Of a stretch of DNA of 64,000 bases, positions 36,798 through 45,819 are shown one piece after another; the first letter of the stretch is position 1; the number at the start of each line of letters is the position of its first letter. The translations under genes and the position numbers were made by a program. Below the pieces are notes generated by a model. That model saw only the letters and a list, made by a program, of their open reading frames with translations, was not told the DNA's origin and made no database searches. Origin of the DNA: JAFGVL01 sp964546015 (GTDB lineage: Bacteria > Bacteroidota > Bacteroidia > Bacteroidales > Paludibacteraceae); contig CAZJHO010000001.1 in NCBI GenBank assembly GCA_964546015.1, positions 309,411 through 373,410 on the forward strand, in the 5' to 3' direction.

Positions 36798-37595
36798 ATG
36801 AAATATTCATTCTATATTTTCGTTCTTTTTTTGTCGATAGTATTTTTTTCTTGTAAGACAACCAAGCAAGCAGCTACAACTGTTCAAAGTGCAGATAAAC
36901 AAATTGTTCAGCCAATAATTCGTACTGCGAATTTCAATAATATTTCATTAAAGCTAAATATAGGTGGCGCTTCATTTAATAGCCGGGCTTCGATGAAAAT
37001 TATAAAAGATAGTATTATTCAACTTTCTATTATGCCGGTGCTAGGGATTGAAGCCGCGAGAATAGATATTACACCAAAATCTGTTTTAGTTGTAAATAAA
37101 ATACAGAATTTATATTATCAACTTGAATATGACTCTTTATTAATAAGCACGGGTATCCCTTTTAGATATAGTGATGTAGAAGCTCTTTTGCTTAACCGAT
37201 TATTTGTGGTGGGGAATTCAAGCACTTCTACTGAAGAATTGTTACCATTGTTTCAAATTACCGAAATGACTGATGGTGCTCTTTTACAAAATACTCCTCT
37301 TACATCTAAAGGAAGTGCTCCTGCGGAATTTATTTTAGATGCATTGCGTCGTATCAGTTATTGTTCTATTTCGTATTCTCAGCTTACACTGCGTTGTAAT
37401 TATACTAACTTTACAGTACACGGCGATGTGGTTTTTCCTTTCAATTATAAAATTCAGCTGCAGGATGGAGCACAAGTTGACCAATGCGAAATGCAAATTA
37501 ATAATGCTGAATTCAATAAAGCTGTAAGGGTAAATGTTACTGGTTTGTCCAATTATAAGCGGGTTGATTCTATAGAACAGATTTATAAAAATTGA
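36798..37595 (+). CDS. DUF4292 lipoprotein
   Basis: 265 residues. Lipoprotein signal with Cys19 (IVFFSCKTTKQ). The body resembles the DUF4292/LolB-like fold: SLKLNIGGASFNSRASMKIIKDSIIQLSIMPVLGIEAARIDITPKSVLVVNKIQNLYY. LolB-like shape suggests lipoprotein or lipid handling at the outer membrane, which is inference. 35 bases upstream of the EnvC-like gene and probably co-transcribed with it. Confidence 0.82.
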   Translation: MKYSFYIFVLFLSIVFFSCKTTKQAATTVQSADKQIVQPIIRTANFNNISLKLNIGGASFNSRASMKIIKDSIIQLSIMPVLGIEAARIDITPKSVLVVNKIQNLYYQLEYDSLLISTGIPFRYSDVEALLLNRLFVVGNSSTSTEELLPLFQITEMTDGALLQNTPLTSKGSAPAEFILDALRRISYCSISYSQLTLRCNYTNFTVHGDVVFPFNYKIQLQDGAQVDQCEMQINNAEFNKAVRVNVTGLSNYKRVDSIEQIYKN

Positions 37596-37630
37596 TAAAT
37601 CAAAAATCACAATTTAGAAATTAAAATTGT

Positions 37631-38950
37631 ATGCGTACACTTCTTATCATATATTGTTTTATTTTTTCAATTGGTGCTTTTTCTCAAAGCGTAAATGAAT
37701 TAAAAAAACGACAAGAACAAACGAAAAAAAAGATCGAACTCACCAATAAATTGTTGAAAGAAACCAAGAATAAACAAAGTTCGACTGTTTCTAAACTTAC
37801 CGTGTTGAAAAAACAAATTTCGGAGCGAGAAAATTTAATCAAAGATTTGAATGTCGAGATAACTTTATTGGACAGTAACCTAAGTCATCTTATTTACGAG
37901 AAAAAAGATTTGGAAAGACGACTTCTATCGCTTAAAAACGACTATGCCAAAATGATTTATCATGCTTATTTTTACCGAAATCCATACGATAAATATTTAT
38001 TTATCCTTTCGTCCGAAAGCTTTAATCAGGCATATCGCCGCTTTAGGTATATGCAAGAATATTCAGAATACGAGAAAGAACAATCGATTAAAATACAAGC
38101 TGTTGTAGATAGCTTGGCAGGAAAGGAAAAACAAATTGTACAAACAATCAACGAAAAAGATGTAGTACTTAAAGGGAAAGAACAAGAAACAAAACGCTTA
38201 CAAGCAACTAGAAGTACGCAACAGTCAATGCTTAATGATTTGACTAAAAAAGAGAAAAAACTAAGTAAAGATTTGCGTATTCAACAAAAGCAAGCGAATG
38301 AGTTAAATGCAAAAATTCAAGAGCTCATTGCTCGCGAAATAGCCGAAGCAGAGCGTAAAGCCCGTGAAAAACAAAGACGCGAGCAAGAAGCTGCGGCAAA
38401 AGCTGCAGCCGAAAGAGAAAAAGCTCAGCAAGCTAAAGGAGTGCAAAAACCAGAGACAACCAGTACTGCATCTACAACAAAACCTGCAGCGACAATACCT
38501 CCGCCTTCTATAATGACAAAAGAAGAAACGCTTATTGCCGGAGGTTTTGAAAAGAATATGGGACGATTATCAATGCCCGTTCGTGGTATTATTACCGGTC
38601 GATTCGGTGTACATCCGCATCCTGTTTTGAAGCATGTAGAAGTAAACAATAAAGGTATTTATATACAAGCAGAGCCAAATTCGGATGCTTCGGCGATATA
38701 TGAAGGTGAGGTAACGCAGGTATTTGCCATTCCGGGAAGTAACAATGCCGTGATAGTAAAACATGGAAATTACCGTACCGTGTATGCCAATCTTACGACA
38801 ACATATGTGAAAGTTGGAGCGAAAGTTACTGCTAAACAAAAATTAGGTAAAATATATGTCGATTCGGAAAATGATAATAAAACCGAATTATATTTTATGG
38901 TGTATAAAAATTCATCACTCGAAAATCCCGAAAAATGGTTGGCTAAATAA
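37631..38950 (+). CDS. EnvC-like murein hydrolase activator, degenerate LytM
   Basis: 439 residues. Signal peptide (1-18), two coiled-coil blocks (about 20-105 and 150-270), an Ala/Glu/Pro linker, and a C-terminal M23/LytM domain (about 310-438). The metal ligands of active M23 enzymes are missing: NKGIYI at 340-345 stands where HxGxD is expected (Asn340, Tyr344), and YANL at 385-388 replaces YxHL. This is the pattern of E. coli EnvC/NlpD, which activate amidases instead of cutting murein. The next gene encodes an amidase. Confidence 0.88.
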   Translation: MRTLLIIYCFIFSIGAFSQSVNELKKRQEQTKKKIELTNKLLKETKNKQSSTVSKLTVLKKQISERENLIKDLNVEITLLDSNLSHLIYEKKDLERRLLSLKNDYAKMIYHAYFYRNPYDKYLFILSSESFNQAYRRFRYMQEYSEYEKEQSIKIQAVVDSLAGKEKQIVQTINEKDVVLKGKEQETKRLQATRSTQQSMLNDLTKKEKKLSKDLRIQQKQANELNAKIQELIAREIAEAERKAREKQRREQEAAAKAAAEREKAQQAKGVQKPETTSTASTTKPAATIPPPSIMTKEETLIAGGFEKNMGRLSMPVRGIITGRFGVHPHPVLKHVEVNNKGIYIQAEPNSDASAIYEGEVTQVFAIPGSNNAVIVKHGNYRTVYANLTTTYVKVGAKVTAKQKLGKIYVDSENDNKTELYFMVYKNSSLENPEKWLAK

Positions 38951-38985
38951 GCTACAAGTTACAAGTATTAATTATATGTGAGTAA

Positions 38986-39537
38986 ATGAAAAAAGGATTT
39001 TTTATAGTAATATTTAGTTTGATTGCTTGCGGAATTTTTGGCCAAAACAACTCTTTCCGTGTTATCGACTTGACAAGCAAAGTCAATTACGGACACCGCA
39101 AAACAACCGGTCGGGAGATAGATATTATCGTCATTCATTCGTCGTATTATGTGGCTGAGAATGATTCATTTTCACTCGAAGGGGTAATGCAACAATACAA
39201 ACAATATGGCGTTTCTCCTCATTATATAATTGACAGAGAAGGAGTTGTTTATCGTACGGTTACCGATAACAATGTAGCATTCCATGCAGGACAAAGCCGA
39301 TTGCCCGGAACTAGTCGTACTAACTTGAACACTAATTCGATTGGAATAGAAATAATCAATACGCTTACTACTCCACCAACTGAAGCTCAATACAAATCGT
39401 TGGTTTCTTTGGTGAAAAGTTTAAAATCAACCTACCCGATTCAATATGTCGTTCGCCATAGTGATATTTCTCCCGGTCGAAAAACCGATCCTTGGGCATT
39501 CGATTGGGAAAAGTTTAACCAGCTGCTCAACAAATAA
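38986..39537 (+). CDS. N-acetylmuramoyl-L-alanine amidase (Amidase_2)
   Basis: 183 residues, signal peptide (1-20). Zinc ligands fit the AmpD/PGRP fold: His51 (IVIHSSYY), His158 (VVRHSDISPGRKTDP) and Asp168, the last two 10 apart as in AmpD. Removes the stem peptide from MurNAc in the periplasm. It directly follows the EnvC-like gene (35 bases), which suggests a functional pair, although EnvC partners in E. coli are Amidase_3 enzymes. Confidence 0.92.
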   Translation: MKKGFFIVIFSLIACGIFGQNNSFRVIDLTSKVNYGHRKTTGREIDIIVIHSSYYVAENDSFSLEGVMQQYKQYGVSPHYIIDREGVVYRTVTDNNVAFHAGQSRLPGTSRTNLNTNSIGIEIINTLTTPPTEAQYKSLVSLVKSLKSTYPIQYVVRHSDISPGRKTDPWAFDWEKFNQLLNK

Positions 39538-39575
39538 ATTTGTAAATAGTCAATTCATAAATAGTCAATAAATTT

Positions 39576-40178
39576 ATGTTTTCAGGAATAGTAGAAGAAG
39601 CTGCTACTGTAGTGGCTTTGCGTAAAGAACAAGAAAACTTGCATATCACTATGCAATGTTCATTTACACATGAATTGAAAATAGACCAAAGTATTGCTCA
39701 CAATGGAGTTTGCCTTACGGTAGTCGATATTACAGACAATACCTATACGGTGACGGCAATAAAGGAAACACTGGATAGATCGAATCTCGGTTTGCTGGAA
39801 ATAGGAAGCAAGGTAAATTTGGAACGAAGTATGCTTATGAATGGTCGTTTGGATGGACATATTGTGCAAGGACATGTTGACCAGACGGCTCGTTGTGTCA
39901 GCGTGGAGGAAATGGATGGAAGTTGGTTTTTTGCATTCGAATACGATCTTGACCCTGCGATGGCTAAACAAGGTTATGTGACGGTAGAAAAAGGTTCTAT
40001 AGCAGTGAATGGTGTAAGTTTAACCGTTTGTAATTCAGAGAAAAGCTCTTTTTCGGTAGCGATTATTCCATATACATTCGAGCACACGAATTTTCATCAG
40101 ATAAAACAAGGCTCAGTTGTGAATATTGAGTTTGATATTATTGGCAAATATCTGAGTAAGATGATGCAATTTCAGTAA
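39576..40178 (+). CDS. ribE: Riboflavin synthase alpha subunit
   Basis: 200 residues. Converts two 6,7-dimethyl-8-ribityllumazine to riboflavin. Two lumazine-binding repeats: MFSGIVEEAATV...NGVCLTVVDI and GHIVQGHVDQ...VNGVSLTVC. No FMN riboswitch precedes it; only 38 bases separate it from the amidase gene. Other rib genes are not nearby. Confidence 0.95.
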   Translation: MFSGIVEEAATVVALRKEQENLHITMQCSFTHELKIDQSIAHNGVCLTVVDITDNTYTVTAIKETLDRSNLGLLEIGSKVNLERSMLMNGRLDGHIVQGHVDQTARCVSVEEMDGSWFFAFEYDLDPAMAKQGYVTVEKGSIAVNGVSLTVCNSEKSSFSVAIIPYTFEHTNFHQIKQGSVVNIEFDIIGKYLSKMMQFQ

Positions 40179-40186
40179 GTAAAAGT

Positions 40187-40211
40187 CATGAATCAAGAAG
40201 CATGATTCATG
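40187..40211. repeat. Inverted repeat CATGAATCA between ribE and menA
   Basis: CATGAATCA and TGATTCATG flank the loop AGAAGCA: a perfect 9-bp hairpin with no T tail, so not a standard terminator. The part ATCAAGAAGCATG (40192-40204) recurs as its complement at 8316-8328. Confidence 0.7.
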
Positions 40212-40235
40212 ATTTAAATCAACAAATCAACATTC

Positions 40236-41117
40236 ATGAAAGCTAATTCACCCAAAGCATGGCTGCTGGCAACTCGCCCTAAAACTTTGGCAGCAGGCTC
40301 TATTCCTGTTGTTGTTGCTTCGGCTTTAGCTTTTCATGTAGGGCAATTTAATTGGATACCCGCTTTGTTATGTTTGCTTTTCGCTTTGTTGGCGCAAATT
40401 GCGTCTAATTTTAGCAATGATTATTTTGATTTTGTAAAAAAAACGGATAATGAAACCCGTTTAGGACCTGAGCGTGCGGTTGCTTCGGGATGGATTTCCC
40501 CTAAAGCAATGCAGGTGGCTACGGTTGTGGTTATAGTGTTGGCTTGTTGTTTTGGTTTAGGTTTGGTTTATTATGGCGGTTGGTGGATGATTTTAGTGGG
40601 GGTAATATGTGTATTATCCTTGCTGGCATATACAGCAGGTCCTTTTCCGTTTGCTTATAATGGATTGGGAGATATTTTTGTGTTTGTTTTTTTTGGTTTA
40701 GTAGCTGTAACTTTCAGTTTCTTTGTACAAACCGGATTTTTCTCTGTTTATGCTTTGATAGCCGGTAGTGTCGTTGGTTTGGGTGCCGTTAATATTTTGA
40801 TTTTGAATAATTTCAGAGACAGAGATACCGATCGAATCAGCAATAAATGCACAACGATTGTAATTTTTGGAGAAAAATTCGGTAAATATTTTTACCTGCT
40901 TAATGGATTATTAGCTGTAGTTATGTGTTTCTTCTTTTTCAAAGAAGCGTTTTGGGCTGCTATTTTGCCTTTGTTTTATATTCCTTTTCATGTTACCACT
41001 TGGCAAACCATGTGCCGGATGAATCGTGGTAGAGAACTAAATAAAATATTAGGACTCACAGCAAGAAATCTCATTTTCTTGGGAGTCCTATTAAGTTTGG
41101 GTTTTATTTTTTCTTAA
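40236..41117 (+). CDS. menA: 1,4-dihydroxy-2-naphthoate polyprenyltransferase MenA
   Basis: UbiA-family membrane enzyme that prenylates DHNA to demethylmenaquinone. 293 residues with about eight membrane helices. The first Asp-rich motif is NFSNDYFDFVKKTDNETRLGP and the second is NNFRDRDTDRISNKCT. The N-terminal AWLLATRPKTLAAGSIPV is the MenA form. Converges with trxB, 3 bases apart, with no hairpin between. Confidence 0.95.
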   Translation: MKANSPKAWLLATRPKTLAAGSIPVVVASALAFHVGQFNWIPALLCLLFALLAQIASNFSNDYFDFVKKTDNETRLGPERAVASGWISPKAMQVATVVVIVLACCFGLGLVYYGGWWMILVGVICVLSLLAYTAGPFPFAYNGLGDIFVFVFFGLVAVTFSFFVQTGFFSVYALIAGSVVGLGAVNILILNNFRDRDTDRISNKCTTIVIFGEKFGKYFYLLNGLLAVVMCFFFFKEAFWAAILPLFYIPFHVTTWQTMCRMNRGRELNKILGLTARNLIFLGVLLSLGFIFS

Positions 41118-41120
41118 TCG

Positions 41121-42068
41121 TTATAGCTTATTTTCGGACAAATAGCGTTCCGCTTCGATGGCAGCTTTGCAACCGCTTGCAGCTGCAGTTATAGCTTGTT
41201 TATAAATCGGATCGGCTACATCTCCGGCAGCAAATATGCCCGGAATGTTTGTTTTTTGTGTTGCGCCTTCGGTTATAATATAACCTTGTTCGTCCGTTTT
41301 AACAAAGGGTTTGAATATACCGGAATTCGGATTATGTCCGATGCCTAAAAAGAATCCATGTATGGCAATATCGAGTTTTTCTTCATCAGGTTGTCCTTGT
41401 CTTTTTACTAAGTGCACGCCTTCCACTCCATTCTCACCAAATAATCCTAAAACTTGATGCTCAAACATTATTTCAATATTTTTGGTGTTAAAAACACGCT
41501 CTTGCATGATTTTAGATGCCCTGAGATATGGTTTGCGAACTAATAAAAATACTTTCTCACACAATCCTGCCAAATACAAAGCTTCTTCGCAGGCAGTATC
41601 GCCACCACCCACTACTGCAACTCGTTTTTTGCGGTAGAAAAATCCGTCGCAAGTAGCGCAAGCCGACACGCCCATTCCTGCATATTTTTTCTCATCGGCA
41701 AGACCTAAATATTTAGCAGAAGCTCCGGTAGCTATAATTACTGTATGTGCCAACAGTTCTTTTTCGCTGTCAATAATAACTTTGTAAGGTGCTTTTGAAA
41801 AATCTACGACTGTGCAAATTCCATAACGAATATCAGTTCCGAATTTTATTGCCTGATTGCGAATGTCTTCCATTAAATCGGGACCCGTAACTCCCCTCGG
41901 ATAACCCGGGAAGTTTTCTACTTCGGTAGTTGTAATGAGCTGACCACCAGGTTGCATCCCTTCATATAAAACGGGATTAAGATTTGCACGCGATGCATAA
42001 ATAGCAGCTGTATATCCGGCTGCTCCCGAACCTATTATAAGACAACGAATAGGAATTTGTTCTGACAT
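41121..42068 (-). CDS. trxB: Thioredoxin-disulfide reductase TrxB
   Basis: 315 residues. NADPH-dependent flavoenzyme reducing thioredoxin. FAD motif IIGSGAAGYTAAIYASR, redox CxxC CATC (Cys137, Cys140), NADPH motif VVGGGDTACEEALYLAG, and GIFAAGDVADP near the end. 4 bases after lolA, so co-transcribed with ftsK-lolA. Confidence 0.97.
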   Translation of the reverse strand: MSEQIPIRCLIIGSGAAGYTAAIYASRANLNPVLYEGMQPGGQLITTTEVENFPGYPRGVTGPDLMEDIRNQAIKFGTDIRYGICTVVDFSKAPYKVIIDSEKELLAHTVIIATGASAKYLGLADEKKYAGMGVSACATCDGFFYRKKRVAVVGGGDTACEEALYLAGLCEKVFLLVRKPYLRASKIMQERVFNTKNIEIMFEHQVLGLFGENGVEGVHLVKRQGQPDEEKLDIAIHGFFLGIGHNPNSGIFKPFVKTDEQGYIITEGATQKTNIPGIFAAGDVADPIYKQAITAAASGCKAAIEAERYLSENKL

Positions 42069-42072
42069 AGTT

Positions 42073-42720
42073 TTATCTTAAATCATTAATGATAATTTGA
42101 GGGTTGGTTTTTGTGTCAAACACGAAGAAGTTATCGTTATACTTTTCTTTCTTTTCTATTTTTGTCACTTCAAATAATGAATGCACTCCGTTTTGACTTA
42201 ATACTTTAACAGATATTAGAGCCGAAGTTTTTTTGTCTATTTTTACGATAGATTTAAAATAAGGTTTTTTCGCTTTGAAATCCGGAAAAACATCAATGGT
42301 GTAATAAGGTAATGACGCTTTGTCGTCTAAGCTAAATTGAATGGTCGAACCTTGTGAATAATTCGATAAAAGTAAAGCCGGATTTATTTCCTGTAATTCT
42401 TCTTTGGTAGGAACAGAAATACTTACTTCTTTATTTTTTGTCATGTACACATATTGATCTTTCCCGTCAAAATAAGTTTGAATCAAAGGTGAAGTAATTT
42501 TAAATTTGATGCCTTGCATTACAATATCTCCTTTGACAACATCTTTTTCATAGGTTTTGGTATCTTCTATGGTGAGTGTGAAATCAATTTTGGTAGTGTT
42601 GTTCTTTTTTAATGTGGCAGCGGCTTTATCCAAGATAGCTTTTGCTTTGGCATCGCTTTGTGCATGTAACGAAGTAGAAGTAGTTAGTATAAACACGAAT
42701 ATAAAGGCTAACTTTTTCAT
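42073..42720 (-). CDS. lolA: Outer-membrane lipoprotein carrier LolA-like
   Basis: 215 residues with a signal peptide (1-21). LolA-like half-barrel: KAKAILDKAAATLKKNNTTKIDFTLTIE, then GIKFKITSPLIQTYFDGKDQYVYMTKNKEVSISVP. Presumed to ferry lipoproteins across the periplasm. Downstream of ftsK by 55 bases; the ftsK-lolA pairing is common in bacteria. Confidence 0.9.
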   Translation of the reverse strand: MKKLAFIFVFILTTSTSLHAQSDAKAKAILDKAAATLKKNNTTKIDFTLTIEDTKTYEKDVVKGDIVMQGIKFKITSPLIQTYFDGKDQYVYMTKNKEVSISVPTKEELQEINPALLLSNYSQGSTIQFSLDDKASLPYYTIDVFPDFKAKKPYFKSIVKIDKKTSALISVKVLSQNGVHSLFEVTKIEKKEKYNDNFFVFDTKTNPQIIINDLR

Positions 42721-42775
42721 AGTTTTTTTTATTTTAAAGTTTGATACACGAAAGGCAATTTCTATGCCAATGAAA

Positions 42776-45223
42776 TTACAGCGTTTGTAGTTTTTGTTCT
42801 AAACTGTAATCGTCCGGAATAAGTACTTGACGCGCCTTACTTCCCTCAAAAGGACCGACGATTCCAGCTGCCTCCAATTGATCCATAATCCGACCGGCAC
42901 GATTGTAGCCGATAGAAAATTTTCGCTGAATAAGTGATGTTGAACCTTGTTGATGCGCCACAATTAATCGGGCGGCCTCCTCGAACATCGGGTCTCGTTT
43001 ACTTAAATCGACATCTGAAAGATCACTGCCTTCAGCAATTTCGCCTACATATTCAGGCAGATAGAATGCAGAAGCGTAGCCTTGCTGATTACCGATAAAG
43101 TCAGAAATCTTTTCTACTTCGGGCGTATCTACCAAAGCACATTGTACACGCACTAAATCGTTCCCTTGGGAGAAGAGCATATCGCCCCGGCCAACTAATT
43201 GGTTGGCTCCGGAAGCGTCCAAAATAGTACGCGAGTCAATTTGTGATGAAACGCGGAAAGCTACACGAGCAGGGAAATTTGCTTTAATTACTCCTGTAAT
43301 AATATTTACAGACGGGCGTTGTGTGGCAATAATCATGTGTATTCCTACCGCACGGGCTAATTGTGCAATTCGTGCAATCGGTAATTCAACTTCTTTTCCA
43401 GCGACCATTATCAGGTCTCCAAACTCATCAATAATTACTACTATATAAGGTAAGAACCGATGTCCTTTTTCTGGATTCAAGTGGCGTTGTGTGAATTTTT
43501 CATTATACTCCGAGATGTTACGAACATGTGCTCTTTTAAGCAAATCGTACCGATCGTCCATTTCTTTGGTTAAAGAATTGAGTGTTTGTACCACTTTAGT
43601 GACATCTGTGATAATAGCGTCTTCGCCATCAGGCAGTTTAGCTAAAAAATGTTTTTCTATTTTAGAGTAGATGTTAAATTCTACCTTTTTCGGGTCAATT
43701 AATACAAATTTAAGGTAAGCAGGATGTTTTTTGTATAATAATGAAGTAATAATAGCGTTTAATCCGACCGATTTACCTTGTCCTGTAGCACCTGCAACCA
43801 GTAAATGTGGCATTTTGGTTAAATCAACCATAAATATTTCGTTGGTAATAGTGCGTCCGAAAGCAATAGGTAATGAGAATTTTGATTCCTGAAATTTTTT
43901 GGAACCAATGATAGAAAGCATTGATACAATTTGTGGATCGTTGTTTGGAACCTCAATACCGATAGTTCCTTTTCCCGGAATCGGTGCAATGATACGAATT
44001 CCTGTTGCCGCAAGACTAAGCATGATGTCGCTTTCCAGATTTTTAATTTTGGAAATACGCACACCGGCTTTCGGCACAATTTCGTACAAGGTAATAGTCG
44101 GACCTACGGTTGCTTTGATCGAGTCGATCTCTATCCCGTAATTTTTTAGAGTTGTTATGATCCGATTTTTGTTTGCATTTTGTTCTTCAGTATTTACTAG
44201 TCCTTGCCCTGACCCGTAATCTTTCAATAAATCTAAAGTTGGTGGTTGATAGCGCGAAAGATCTAGCGTAGGATCGTATTCGCCCAATTCGGCTAAAGCA
44301 TCATATTTTTCATCATCATCCGAATTATTATTTTGCAAAATAGGAGAAATTGGGTTTGAAATTTCTTCTTGCTTTGGTATTTCATAATCATCGCCTTTCG
44401 CTATTACAATTTCAAATTCATCATCAGTGGTCGTCGGTTCTATAATCCATTCGCCTGTTTCGTGGTCGTCTTCATTATCTTCTAAAAGATTATTTGTAGT
44501 TTCATTTTGGGAAGTTTGTTTTGTTTCGTAATCTTCGATGCTTTCCGGCTCAATTCCCGGTTTTTCTTTTTTTCTGAAAACACCTTTGATTTTGGATATA
44601 AGAAGGTTAAACATTTTTTGCAAAAAAGGGATAGTTCCTCTGTAGGCAAAAATGCAAAATATTAACAATGATGCAAAAAGGATTAAGAAAGTGCCGAACC
44701 ATCCAACATTGATGTAGATAGAGTCGCTGGTGGCTTTGCCTATTGTTCCTCCGAAATTAATGTAATTATCATCGTATAAACTGAAAAAGAAAAAACTGAT
44801 CGAGATAGAGAACCAGATAAGAGCCAATAAAGATACAATGATTGCTTTCCATAACGCAACGATGCGGACACGCATAAAACGCATGGCAACAACAAATAAT
44901 AAGAATAGTATGGAGACGGAAGCAATACCGAAAGTTTTATTGACAAAGAAGCGGGCAAAATAGGCACCCATGGGACCTGCCCAGTTTTGAATCCCTTTTT
45001 TATCTACAAAGTGAAAAATGGAATCCCCGAGTTTGCTCTCGTCTGTAGAACCAGTAAAGAAAAACGACAGAAAAGACAAAGTGAAATATGCCGTTAACAC
45101 CAATAAAATCACACCGATGCCATATTTTGTGCGTTGGTCGACAAAAAAAAGTTTCATTTTTCTGAAAAACGAGTTTTCTTTCGATTTTATATTTTTATCT
45201 TTGTTATCGGTTTTTGAAGCCAT
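42776..45223 (-). CDS. ftsK: DNA translocase FtsK/SpoIIIE
   Basis: 815 residues. Four N-terminal membrane helices (about 30-205), an acidic linker (230-320), then the motor with Walker A GATGQGKSVGLNAI at about 477-490, Walker B YIVVIIDEFGDLIMVAG and a C-terminal winged-helix gamma domain (LIVAHQQGSTSLIQRKFSIGYNRAGRIMDQLEAAGIVGP). Moves DNA through the septum and activates XerCD. A -7 box TATTTTTG is at 45243-45250 on the minus strand. Confidence 0.96.
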   Translation of the reverse strand: MASKTDNKDKNIKSKENSFFRKMKLFFVDQRTKYGIGVILLVLTAYFTLSFLSFFFTGSTDESKLGDSIFHFVDKKGIQNWAGPMGAYFARFFVNKTFGIASVSILFLLFVVAMRFMRVRIVALWKAIIVSLLALIWFSISISFFFFSLYDDNYINFGGTIGKATSDSIYINVGWFGTFLILFASLLIFCIFAYRGTIPFLQKMFNLLISKIKGVFRKKEKPGIEPESIEDYETKQTSQNETTNNLLEDNEDDHETGEWIIEPTTTDDEFEIVIAKGDDYEIPKQEEISNPISPILQNNNSDDDEKYDALAELGEYDPTLDLSRYQPPTLDLLKDYGSGQGLVNTEEQNANKNRIITTLKNYGIEIDSIKATVGPTITLYEIVPKAGVRISKIKNLESDIMLSLAATGIRIIAPIPGKGTIGIEVPNNDPQIVSMLSIIGSKKFQESKFSLPIAFGRTITNEIFMVDLTKMPHLLVAGATGQGKSVGLNAIITSLLYKKHPAYLKFVLIDPKKVEFNIYSKIEKHFLAKLPDGEDAIITDVTKVVQTLNSLTKEMDDRYDLLKRAHVRNISEYNEKFTQRHLNPEKGHRFLPYIVVIIDEFGDLIMVAGKEVELPIARIAQLARAVGIHMIIATQRPSVNIITGVIKANFPARVAFRVSSQIDSRTILDASGANQLVGRGDMLFSQGNDLVRVQCALVDTPEVEKISDFIGNQQGYASAFYLPEYVGEIAEGSDLSDVDLSKRDPMFEEAARLIVAHQQGSTSLIQRKFSIGYNRAGRIMDQLEAAGIVGPFEGSKARQVLIPDDYSLEQKLQTL

Positions 45224-45298
45224 AATTTCATTATACGAGTTGCAAAAATAGTAAAAAAGAATGATTATTCGTAGTAACTAAAAAAATCAAAAGGCAGT

Positions 45299-45757
45299 AT
45301 GTTGCAAGTAGGACAAGTAGCGCCCGGTTTCAACGGGCTAAATCAGAACGGAGAACGAATTAGTTTATCACAATTTAAAGGGAAAAAGATAGTACTTTAC
45401 TTTTATCCCAAGGACAATACACCCGGTTGTACCGCCGAAGCGTGCAACTTGAATGATAATTACCGGTATTGGCAAAAAAAAGGATTTGAAATAATCGGAG
45501 TGAGTCCGGATAGTGTAGAATCGCATAAAAAATTTGAACAAAAATACGGTTTTCAGTTTCATTTAGTATCCGATCCTGATAAGACAATTTTAAAAGCTTA
45601 TGGAGCTTGGGGTGAAAAGAAAAATTATGGGAAAGTGTACCAAGGGGTGATACGCACCACATTTATCCTTGACGAACAAGGTGTTATTGAGAAAATATTT
45701 AAAAAAGTAGATACTAAAAATCATACAGAGCAGATTCAAAAAGAGTTGAATTTATAA
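45299..45757 (+). CDS. bcp: Thioredoxin-dependent peroxiredoxin Bcp
   Basis: 152 residues, AhpC/TSA family. Reduces hydroperoxides. Peroxidatic Cys44 in TPGCTAEAC and resolving Cys49, the atypical 2-Cys spacing of Bcp. N-terminal VGQVAPGFNGLNQNGERISLSQFKGKKIVLYFYPKD. Divergent from ftsK. trxB in the opposing run could supply its reductant through thioredoxin. Confidence 0.95.
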   Translation: MLQVGQVAPGFNGLNQNGERISLSQFKGKKIVLYFYPKDNTPGCTAEACNLNDNYRYWQKKGFEIIGVSPDSVESHKKFEQKYGFQFHLVSDPDKTILKAYGAWGEKKNYGKVYQGVIRTTFILDEQGVIEKIFKKVDTKNHTEQIQKELNL

Positions 45758-45819
45758 AAAATAGGTTTTATTAATAAAAAAATAGAATTTTCTTATATGT
45801 TGATTTAATTTAAAAGATT

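Noticed and set aside
39538..39575. FMN riboswitch before ribE
   Set aside because: Only 38 bases separate ribE from the amidase gene, far too short for the aptamer.
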